From a virus, in IMG/VR virus record IMGVR_UViG_3300025695_000037, positions 1 through 40,471 of that record: a stretch of 40,471 nucleotides of DNA, one strand, 5' to 3'. Position 1 is the stretch's first letter. Each line of letters starts with the position of its first letter. The translations under genes and the position numbers were made by a program. Positions 22,853 to 30,168 of the stretch are shown in pieces. The notes beneath the pieces are model-generated. The model worked only from the letters and a program-made list of their open reading frames with translations, did not search any database and was not told the origin of the DNA.

Positions 22853-24085
22853 ATGAAACTAGGTAAGCATACATTAATAATCGACGGAAACTACTTCTTA
22901 CATAGTAGGCTTTTCGTCCTACCAAGACCTAAGGGCAAGCAGCTTCTACAGGATGAAGATGGCATGTCGCAATTAATGCGTAAATTAAGTATTGACTTTG
23001 CAAGTGAAGTCCGCAAAATGACACCATTCGTTGATCAAATTATTGTTGCAGTAGATTCAAAATCATGGAGAAAAGACCTTTTTCCAGCAGCAGAATATAA
23101 AGGTACTAGAGTTTCAGATAATTCTGTTAACTGGGCTAATGTATTTGCTACTTATGAAGCATTCCAATCTATTTTAGAATCTAAAGGTGTAATTATTCAT
23201 AAAGTACCAGGGGCAGAGGCAGATGATATTCTTTTTGGATGGTCTACTCAATTAAATAATGAAGGTAAAAATTGTATTGTATGGACAGGTGACCGTGATT
23301 TAATTCAATTAGTTAATTATAATGAAGCAACCGATGCATATACTCTATGGTACTATAATTCTAAAAGAAATTTATTAACGTTTGAAGGTTTTGAAGAAAT
23401 CTTACAAAAGTCTAAAGTAGAAAATATGTCAAATGATGATTTATTGTTTAACATGGGATCTTCAGATGTTATGCAAGATCAGCTTAAAAGTGATTTTAAA
23501 GAATGGATCTCTAAGAACGGTGTTACAATACAAGAAATTAACTGTGACGATTTTATCTTTTCTAAAATCCTACAAGGTGATAAAAGTGATAACATACAAT
23601 CAGTTGTTACATGGACTAAAAGAACCTCTTCCGGATCTATTAGAAACTACTCAATCACCGAAAAACAGGCTCTTCAGATTTTAGAAAAGTACACAGAAAT
23701 TGAAGGTAATTTCCATATTGACCACTTTTTTAATAAAGATTGTGTTAACACTCTAGTTGATATTGTTCATGAAGTTGTTGGTAAAATAGAAAAGGAAGAA
23801 ATAAAGGTTAGATTTAATCAAAACTTAGACCTAATGTTACTTCATTATAACACAATACCTGAAGGAATTCAAAAGGCAATATACAAAGCAGTTGAATCTG
23901 ACATATCAAAAGAGACTAGCCTAATTGAGTTAAGTCAAATGGAAAAGATACTTGAAGGAACTGATTGGAATTCTAAGAGAAGTATTGCATCTGGAGCACC
24001 TAAGGGTTATGACGCCTTTGCAACGTTAAATTTAAGTGAATTAGATAAAAAACCAGCCACAAAAAAACTAAATACATTATTTTAA
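22853..24085 (+). CDS. rnh: FEN-family 5'-3' nuclease, T4 RNase H-like
   Basis: Removes RNA primers and 5' flaps during lagging-strand synthesis. Acidic metal ligands are visible: Asp11 (LIIDGNYF), Asp68 (VAVDSKSW), Glu122, Asp124 and Asp125 (GAEADDILFGW), Asp147 and Asp149 (WTGDRDLIQLV), and the helix-hairpin site GDKSDN at 242-247. Length 410 exceeds T4 Rnh (305). The extra sequence lies between about 155 and 230 and in the C-terminal third. The C-terminus (KKPATKKLNTLF) is a basic linker ending in LF, a plausible clamp-binding tail. It follows gp44 in the second replication block. Confident on family. Confidence 0.88.
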   Translation: MKLGKHTLIIDGNYFLHSRLFVLPRPKGKQLLQDEDGMSQLMRKLSIDFASEVRKMTPFVDQIIVAVDSKSWRKDLFPAAEYKGTRVSDNSVNWANVFATYEAFQSILESKGVIIHKVPGAEADDILFGWSTQLNNEGKNCIVWTGDRDLIQLVNYNEATDAYTLWYYNSKRNLLTFEGFEEILQKSKVENMSNDDLLFNMGSSDVMQDQLKSDFKEWISKNGVTIQEINCDDFIFSKILQGDKSDNIQSVVTWTKRTSSGSIRNYSITEKQALQILEKYTEIEGNFHIDHFFNKDCVNTLVDIVHEVVGKIEKEEIKVRFNQNLDLMLLHYNTIPEGIQKAIYKAVESDISKETSLIELSQMEKILEGTDWNSKRSIASGAPKGYDAFATLNLSELDKKPATKKLNTLF

Positions 24086-24124
24086 AATTAAGTAAACAAA
24101 TCAAATAATCTCAATAGAAAATAT

Positions 24125-24553
24125 ATGTTAGACGAAACAAAATTATTTGACTTCATTAAGATAATGTTTACCAAGCCAGCTGATTATGATAAAATTACAA
24201 ATCATAATAAGAAGAGACATCATTTTATGATTAATAGATTTTTTGCAATTCAGTATCCTGCAAATGCAAATCTTTTTAACTTAAACGGAATTAATCCAAT
24301 AGCAGTATTAGATAGTTGGTCGCTTGTTGCCAGAAGGTTTTCAAGGGTTCCTACATGGATCTATACTAAAACTAAAAAATCTGCACAACCAACAAAAGAT
24401 AAATCAAAATATATACCATCAGAGAAGGCTATTTCTTTTTTCATGGAAAGAAATGAAATAGGCAACAGGGAATTTAAAGAACTTGAAACTTTTGCAAGAA
24501 AAGAATTATATCAATCTTTAAAAAAGATTGAAGATTCTATGCAAGTTTACTAA
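24125..24553 (+). CDS. 62: Probable clamp loader small subunit, gp62-like
   Basis: A 142-residue basic protein. LFDFIKIMFTKPADYDKI followed by HHFMINRFFAIQYP resembles the N-terminal pattern of gp62 in marine T4-like phages (a FDFL-type helix, then the MINRxxS segment), with a helical C-terminal domain. Its place in the gp44 - nuclease - this gene cluster supports the idea, since gp44 needs gp62 to form the loader. The protein is shorter than T4 gp62 (187). Moderate confidence; no catalytic residues exist to check. Confidence 0.5.
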   Translation: MLDETKLFDFIKIMFTKPADYDKITNHNKKRHHFMINRFFAIQYPANANLFNLNGINPIAVLDSWSLVARRFSRVPTWIYTKTKKSAQPTKDKSKYIPSEKAISFFMERNEIGNREFKELETFARKELYQSLKKIEDSMQVY

Positions 24554-24568
24554 AAAAACCAAAAGAAC

Positions 24569-25201
24569 ATGTATAATTTTGATATGAGTCTATTGCCTAC
24601 GGCAGTAGGAGTTACTCTGTATAAATATAACTACATTGATAATAAAATATGGACTCAACTAAATAATCAAGTTGATTTTATTGAAGTAGATTCAAATTCT
24701 ATTATAGTTTCAGCAGCTCAGATGCGATATTTTTTAGAAGTAAATTATAAGAATGAAATCAATAAATTTAATTCAATAGGTTCAGATATTTTACATAAAG
24801 AAATTAATACAAGTTTCTTTTTATATAAAATGTGTGAAGAGATTGAAAACATGCAATATCTTAAAATCACATTAAATAATAAAAAAGAATATACCAGACT
24901 AAAAGAGATTGATGGTAATAAAATCCTACAATTCAACTTTAAAATTTTAACAGCAACCTTAAGGTTAACTGATCTTTATAACGATGCAGATTTAAAAAAG
25001 GCAAATAAAGCTTTTAAAGCTATTGAATTATTTAAAGATGTGCCATACACTAGAATTAACGCAAAAGAGTTAGCTAATCTCATTGACTCAAATATGGATG
25101 AGGAAGATGAAAATTTTGCAGTACTTTTAGATATACTTGACATTCTTGAGCATAAAATGGAAGGGGATAACACGCTAATACTACTTATAACAGATTATTA
25201 A
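24569..25201 (+). CDS. Hypothetical protein
   Basis: A 210-residue protein, 15 nt after the previous gene. The N-terminal half is strand-rich (TAVGVTLYKYNYIDNKIWTQ), the C-terminal half helical, with an acidic patch DSNMDEEDENFAVLLDIL. No membrane segment or catalytic motif is seen. It closes the second replication block. Family not recognised. Confidence 0.65.
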   Translation: MYNFDMSLLPTAVGVTLYKYNYIDNKIWTQLNNQVDFIEVDSNSIIVSAAQMRYFLEVNYKNEINKFNSIGSDILHKEINTSFFLYKMCEEIENMQYLKITLNNKKEYTRLKEIDGNKILQFNFKILTATLRLTDLYNDADLKKANKAFKAIELFKDVPYTRINAKELANLIDSNMDEEDENFAVLLDILDILEHKMEGDNTLILLITDY

Positions 25202-25240
25202 ACTTTTTTTCTTGAATATATAAAGAAAAGTATAAAGTTT
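25200..25240 (+). promoter_or_regulatory. AT-rich hairpin with a promoter-like core
   Basis: AAACTTT (25200-25206) pairs with AAAGTTT (25234-25240), and TTTTCTT (25207-25213) with AAGAAAA (25223-25229). The loop holds AATATATAAA (25215-25224), a weak late-type element 30 nt before the ATG at 25245. It may act as a weak terminator, as a promoter, or by occluding the start. Confidence 0.4.
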
Positions 25241-25244
25241 AATT

Positions 25245-25652
25245 ATGAAGTTTTTCGAAAATTTTGGTAAAAGAGAAGGCCTAGTCTATATTGTAGTTTC
25301 TTTATGGGTTATTATGGGAGTTCTTGGAGCCTATAAAGGTGCAAGTTTATCAGATCTTGCAGTATATTTCGGATCCCTAACAGCATACGCTGCTACCTAT
25401 ATTTGGGGTGAAAGTAAAAGACCAAGTCTAAAAACAAGAATTTTTAAGAAGGGACCGAATTCTAGACGTGAAGTTATGATATATGTTATTGTCGCTTTAT
25501 GGGCTATAGCCGGTGTTGCAGCAATCTGGTTTATGTCAAGTCTAAATGAACTATCAATATACTTTGTTTCTCTTACTGGATTTATAATGTCCTGGATCGC
25601 AGGTGAGGTTTATAAACCACAGGATGAGGTTAATAAAAATAAAAAAGAGTAA
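25245..25652 (+). CDS. Four-helix membrane protein with internal duplication
   Basis: A 135-residue protein made of two homologous halves. In half one, REGLVYIVVSLWVIMGVLGA is followed by a polar turn and LSDLAVYFGSLTAYAATYIW. In half two, REVMIYVIVALWAIAGVAAI is followed by LNELSIYFVSLTGFIMSWIA. Each half is a transmembrane hairpin, joined by a basic linker (KTRIFKKGPNSR), with a charged C-terminal tail. No signal peptide. It lies between replication and neck/terminase genes and overlaps the next start by one base. A small multi-helix phage protein with a charged tail could be a holin, but T4-type holin (gpt) similarity is not seen, so the role is open. Confidence 0.75.
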   Translation: MKFFENFGKREGLVYIVVSLWVIMGVLGAYKGASLSDLAVYFGSLTAYAATYIWGESKRPSLKTRIFKKGPNSRREVMIYVIVALWAIAGVAAIWFMSSLNELSIYFVSLTGFIMSWIAGEVYKPQDEVNKNKKE

Positions 25653-27607
25653 TGGTATCAGGAAATACAGCAAATGAATATGGTGACTACCTAATAGCAT
25701 CTTTTACCACACCTTTTGAAAATACAATTTCAATAACAGATTGGAATATTGTTGTTGGTGTAAAAACACAAGCAATGACGGGTTCTATCTCTGTAGTTAA
25801 TGGAAGTAGTACAATTATAGGAGTGCAAACTCAATTCGACTTAATATTTTCAACAGGAGATATTATTATTATCGGGAACATTGAATATGAAATTGATACA
25901 GTTACCTCTTTTTCTGAAATAATATTAACAACACCATTAGAATTTACGGCATCTGGATTGGACTATTACATACCATCAGATAATACTACAAAATTTGACT
26001 ATGAGTTTAGGTGGTCTCAAAATGGAAGTACTTTCTCTGAATTTCATGAATTAAATAAAAATGCAGCATTTAAAGATCTTTTTAGTCTTACATTTGATGC
26101 AACAAAGTCGCTATGGATCGACACTAAATTTGAAGTTGCTGCTATTATTCCAGGAAATACAATATCAGTACTTTCAATTGAATATACACAAGTAAGCGAA
26201 GATGGTACAATTATATCCTGTCCAAATGTATGTTTTGATGATGAGGCTTGTGATTCATTTGGATATAATGGTTGCGCAAACATTCAAATTAGCTGTGACG
26301 CAGGTTTATTTCAACCCTATAATTTAGGAAAGACCAATAATTTATATAAACAACTCGTAAATTTAACATCTGATATTTTTGGACATGAGGTTCAATATTT
26401 TAGAACTGAACCAGATCTAAGAACCAAAGATGTTATTTTAATGGAATATTCATTACACAATGTAGTTGCACAAGAAACTTTAAAGATGCTTGTGCCAGAT
26501 AATGAATTTCCAAGTGAAGCAAACACATACGATATTTTTGGAATTGAATTTGCAGAATTTGAAGTACATATCACTGCTGCAGAATTTGAAAGGGCTTTTG
26601 GTTCTGGTAAAATACCAAGAAATAAAGATTACATGTATATTCCAATTATTAATAGAATGTACGAGATCAATTCACTTTCAATTGCAGATGAGTTTAATAA
26701 AACAAAATCATATTGGAGAATTAAACTTGTAAAATATCAAGAGAGAACTTCGGTGTTTAAAAATGAATTTGAAGTAGCTACTGATGATTTAACAACTGGA
26801 ATTGAAGAAATTTTTGGTGCTGAGATTCAGACTGAATATGATAAAAATACTAAACCTGAACAATATCAAACAGTTTCAACATTATATAAGGATGGTATTA
26901 GAGAATTTGTTAGTAGGGATCTTTCAATAATTGACCATGATTTAAAAAATAGATGGACTGTTGTCAGCAAAAATTATTATGATTTAACCGCAGCAAATGT
27001 AGGGGATACTGTCCTATATTATGCTAAAGAGTCTAAATTAATGTCAAATGAAAATGCAGCGTACACTGCCTGGTTTAAACCACGTTTTGATAGTTTAGAT
27101 ACTGCTGAATACTTCTTATTTGGAGACAATTTGGCAATGGGAGGATTTAAACTATACATATCAAATACTTTATTTAATATTTCAATCAATGGAACAACAA
27201 CACAGTTGACACATGGAATGACGCTAGATCAAAATAAATGGTATGCCTATGTTGTTAATATCTCAAATGAATACTTAACCACAAGTGTTTCTATATATAG
27301 TCTTGATCCTCAAAGCAATATACTTGGTGCTGGGTCTCTTCCACAATCAGGTGATAATAATCTAGTTCTAGAGTACACTGAAATTATAGATAACGTATCG
27401 CTACTTGAATGGAACTCTCTTACCAAATATACGCTTAGAGGAAATAATATGTGGATGACAAATATCAGAGTATTTAATACACCAATTGAGGTTGAACAAC
27501 ATTCAAATATATTAAATCAATATGTTGTAAGAGATAATCAACTTGCTGAAGTGATTGATAATGCAATACCAAGTCTAGGATTTCAAAAATTTGCTAATGC
27601 AAAATAA
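25652..27607 (+). CDS. 14: gp14-like neck protein with a lectin-like C-terminal domain
   Basis: 651 residues. The part from about 225 to 370 follows the neck protein gp14 pattern: IFGHEVQYFRTEPDLRTKDV, then TYDIFGIEF, then IPRNKDYMYIPIINRMYEI, and a final strand-rich segment. T4 gp14 has only 256 residues. Here the N-terminal 190 residues are extra beta-rich sequence, residues 190-215 carry five cysteines (a C-x3-C-x5-C-x7-C-x6-C cluster), and about 455-640 looks like a LamG/concanavalin domain (AYTAWFKPRF...FKLYISNTLFNISING...DQNKWYAYVVNIS). It would join head to tail and perhaps also present a binding domain. Its position just before gp16/gp17 agrees with T4 order 13-14-15-16-17. Confidence 0.55.
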   Translation: MVSGNTANEYGDYLIASFTTPFENTISITDWNIVVGVKTQAMTGSISVVNGSSTIIGVQTQFDLIFSTGDIIIIGNIEYEIDTVTSFSEIILTTPLEFTASGLDYYIPSDNTTKFDYEFRWSQNGSTFSEFHELNKNAAFKDLFSLTFDATKSLWIDTKFEVAAIIPGNTISVLSIEYTQVSEDGTIISCPNVCFDDEACDSFGYNGCANIQISCDAGLFQPYNLGKTNNLYKQLVNLTSDIFGHEVQYFRTEPDLRTKDVILMEYSLHNVVAQETLKMLVPDNEFPSEANTYDIFGIEFAEFEVHITAAEFERAFGSGKIPRNKDYMYIPIINRMYEINSLSIADEFNKTKSYWRIKLVKYQERTSVFKNEFEVATDDLTTGIEEIFGAEIQTEYDKNTKPEQYQTVSTLYKDGIREFVSRDLSIIDHDLKNRWTVVSKNYYDLTAANVGDTVLYYAKESKLMSNENAAYTAWFKPRFDSLDTAEYFLFGDNLAMGGFKLYISNTLFNISINGTTTQLTHGMTLDQNKWYAYVVNISNEYLTTSVSIYSLDPQSNILGAGSLPQSGDNNLVLEYTEIIDNVSLLEWNSLTKYTLRGNNMWMTNIRVFNTPIEVEQHSNILNQYVVRDNQLAEVIDNAIPSLGFQKFANAK

Positions 27608-27626
27608 TTAGGATAAATATCCTAAT
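27607..27626 (+). promoter_or_regulatory. Perfect palindrome before the terminase genes
   Basis: ATTAGGATA (27607-27615) and TATCCTAAT (27618-27626) are exact inverted copies around AA, filling over half of the 33-nt gap. No T run follows, so it is not a typical terminator. It could be a protein-binding operator or an RNA hairpin near the gp16 start. Confidence 0.5.
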
Positions 27627-27640
27627 AAAACAATATATTT

Positions 27641-28288
27641 ATGTCAGATAAAAAGATTAATGAACAGGCCGAAGACATTCGAAAGGATTTAGAAGCCTTA
27701 ATTGGAAATGATTCAGACCCGATAAATGAAACAATAGATATTGATCCACAACTTCCTGCAAAAAGAATGGAACCAATGCTATCATTTGGAGAACTTAAAG
27801 AGAGTTCAACAAAGAAGGCAAAGAAAACCATTAGTGCCCTAATGAAATTTTATCTTGATGAGGAGATTATTGAGAAGGATGAGTATATTCAGGCAAAAAA
27901 GAAGATGGACGAAATGACAATGAGTTCACTTGTTTATCAATTACAGGCTGGAGAGCGAGCACTAACAACCCTGTTAGAAGCAATTGAAGATGGAGAGGTT
28001 GCACCAAGAATGTTCGAAGTACTGGCAACCTTACAGAAATCAATGTTAGATATTATTAAATCTCAAACAATGTATCTAATGGCAACTGAGGAAAGTGCCA
28101 AGAGAATTGCAAGAGATATTGATATTTATAAAAGAAGAGATGATGTTCGAGAAATTGAGGCTTCCACTGGGGAAAAACACACAGGAGACAGTTCAATTCA
28201 AAGAGGAACTAAAGACTTAATGCGAATGATCAGAGATGGCATCGATGGTGCTGAAGACGCCGAAGACGTAGAAATAACTGAAGAATAA
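27641..28288 (+). CDS. 16: Small terminase subunit, gp16
   Basis: Recognises phage DNA and stimulates the gp17 packaging motor. Length 215 (T4 gp16 164); the extra residues are mostly at the acidic N-terminus and C-terminus. The family core is ALTTLLEAIEDGEVAPRMFE followed by VLATLQKSMLDIIKSQTMYL, two central helices of the ring-forming domain. The last base of the stop overlaps the gp17 start (TAATG), so the two are translationally coupled. Confident because of the core motif and the adjacency to gp17. Confidence 0.9.
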   Translation: MSDKKINEQAEDIRKDLEALIGNDSDPINETIDIDPQLPAKRMEPMLSFGELKESSTKKAKKTISALMKFYLDEEIIEKDEYIQAKKKMDEMTMSSLVYQLQAGERALTTLLEAIEDGEVAPRMFEVLATLQKSMLDIIKSQTMYLMATEESAKRIARDIDIYKRRDDVREIEASTGEKHTGDSSIQRGTKDLMRMIRDGIDGAEDAEDVEITEE

Positions 28289-30111
28289 TGAGCGATATTG
28301 GAGATAATGTATGGATACCCAAAGGAGAATCTTCAAAGGAATCTCAAAAATTGGTATGGTCCACAAAAAGTATTAACGATCTTTTAGTAGCACTTGATAA
28401 AGGTTATAGACCACAAGTGAGTATGCCTTTTTATGAAGGTAAGCAATTCTTAAAGAGGGGTAATATTGTATTCGAATATACGGATGAAGAGATTGCTGAG
28501 TTGGCAAAATGTGCTAATGACATTGTTTATTTTGCAGAGAAATATGCGGTTGTAATGACTGATGAGGGGATTCAGCAAGTAAAACTAAGGGACTATCAAA
28601 AACAATTACTTAGAGATTTTCAAAATAATAGATTTAATATTGTATTGGCTTCTCGTCAAATGGGTAAAACTGTAACAGCCTCTATTTTTAATGCATGGTA
28701 CCTTACGTTTAATTACGATAAAACTACGCTGCTTCTTGCAAATAAAAGTGATTCAACAAAGGAAATCATCGACAAGGCAAAGGTTGTAATTGAGAATCTT
28801 CCATTTTACATGAAACCTGGTATTATTAAATACGACGTTATGAATGTTAGATCTGATAATGGTTGTAGACTTGTAGGTCAATCAACAACCGCAAAATCAG
28901 GTATTGGTTTTACAATTCATAATTTGTATCTTGATGAGTTTGCCCACGTGCATCCAACAATTGTAAATTCATTTTATGAAAACGTTTATCCAACGCTTTC
29001 CGCATCCAAGATTTCAAGAATTAATATTACATCAACTCCAAACGGATTTAATAAATTCTATGAAATTTATTCTGATGCTGAAAAGGGAAACAACGAATAT
29101 ACTGCAACTAGAATAGACTGGTGGCAGCATCCAGACAGAGATGATGCATGGTATCAAAGAGAATTAGGAAACCTTGGATCTGAAGATGCATTCAATAGAC
29201 AATATGGAAATGAATTTACAAGTTCATCCAGTTTATTATTGAGCCCACAAACCATGAAGATTATGAGAAAGAATGCAAAGAAATTTGTATGGCATGACAT
29301 GGAAGAGTTTGATAATATTCATATAGATACTAAAGATTGCTTAGGATTTGACCCTGGCTTCGATATTGAATCTGCCGCAAATTCCGATAAGTACTATTTA
29401 TTTTCAGTAGATATTGCTGAAGGAAATGGCGGAGATTATTCAGTAATAAATGTATGGGAAGTTGAACCAATGGATGATAAAGATATTGAAGGATTTGTAA
29501 GTCCACAGGCAATGTATGATTTCTTTAGATTAAATCAAGTTGCAACGTTTAGAAGTAATGAGCATCCAATAGAAGATTTTGCAAAGATACTATACACATT
29601 AGCAATTGATATATTCAATCCAGAGAATGTTAAGATGATTATAGAGTTCAATACATACGGTTCAATATTACTACAATATTTAAGAACTGTGTTTGCTGGA
29701 CGTAACGACTTTGAAGATGAGATGGTCTTAAGATTTAAACATCGACATGATAGTAGAACCCTTAAGCCAGGAATTAGATTAAAGAGCGATAATAAATCAG
29801 TGTTCTGTCAAAACCTTAAAAAATTGGTAGAACTTAATAAAATGAAAGTAAATGATATTGTTACGGTCCAAGAGGCAAGTCTTTTTGGAACACTTAAAAA
29901 TGGGAGCTATGGTGCGCAAATGGGAAATGATGATACAATAATGACTTGTATAACTGCAACTGAATTTTTTCAAACTACCGACTATGCAGATTACGTTGAA
30001 GAATTACTGGATATAATTGATCCAGAAAAACATAAACTAATGGAAGAAACTCTCTATAAAGATTTAGATGTAGAGGGTGATTTACAATTTGATATTTATG
30101 ATCTTTTGTAA
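28288..30111 (+). CDS. 17: Large terminase subunit, gp17
   Basis: The ATP-driven packaging motor and headful nuclease. Walker A is at 122-128 (SRQMGKT), Walker B with catalytic Glu at 213-217 (LYLDE), and the coupling-type motif is INITSTP. The RNase H-like nuclease domain starts near Asp375 (FSVDIAEGNGGDYS, with Asp383), continues with MIIEFNTYG, and ends with the GNDDT aspartates near 558. Length 607 is almost the T4 length (610). Confident. Confidence 0.96.
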   Translation: MSDIGDNVWIPKGESSKESQKLVWSTKSINDLLVALDKGYRPQVSMPFYEGKQFLKRGNIVFEYTDEEIAELAKCANDIVYFAEKYAVVMTDEGIQQVKLRDYQKQLLRDFQNNRFNIVLASRQMGKTVTASIFNAWYLTFNYDKTTLLLANKSDSTKEIIDKAKVVIENLPFYMKPGIIKYDVMNVRSDNGCRLVGQSTTAKSGIGFTIHNLYLDEFAHVHPTIVNSFYENVYPTLSASKISRINITSTPNGFNKFYEIYSDAEKGNNEYTATRIDWWQHPDRDDAWYQRELGNLGSEDAFNRQYGNEFTSSSSLLLSPQTMKIMRKNAKKFVWHDMEEFDNIHIDTKDCLGFDPGFDIESAANSDKYYLFSVDIAEGNGGDYSVINVWEVEPMDDKDIEGFVSPQAMYDFFRLNQVATFRSNEHPIEDFAKILYTLAIDIFNPENVKMIIEFNTYGSILLQYLRTVFAGRNDFEDEMVLRFKHRHDSRTLKPGIRLKSDNKSVFCQNLKKLVELNKMKVNDIVTVQEASLFGTLKNGSYGAQMGNDDTIMTCITATEFFQTTDYADYVEELLDIIDPEKHKLMEETLYKDLDVEGDLQFDIYDLL

Positions 30112-30130
30112 TAATTCCAAAGATAAATTA

Positions 30131-30140
30131 GATATATAAT
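30131..30140 (+). promoter_or_regulatory. Candidate late promoter (tail sheath gp18)
   Basis: GATATATAAT starts 38 nt before the ATG at 30169, after the gp17 stop, with an A-rich leader. Confidence 0.65.
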
Positions 30141-30168
30141 AAAAGCAAAAAAAAATAAATTATAAATT

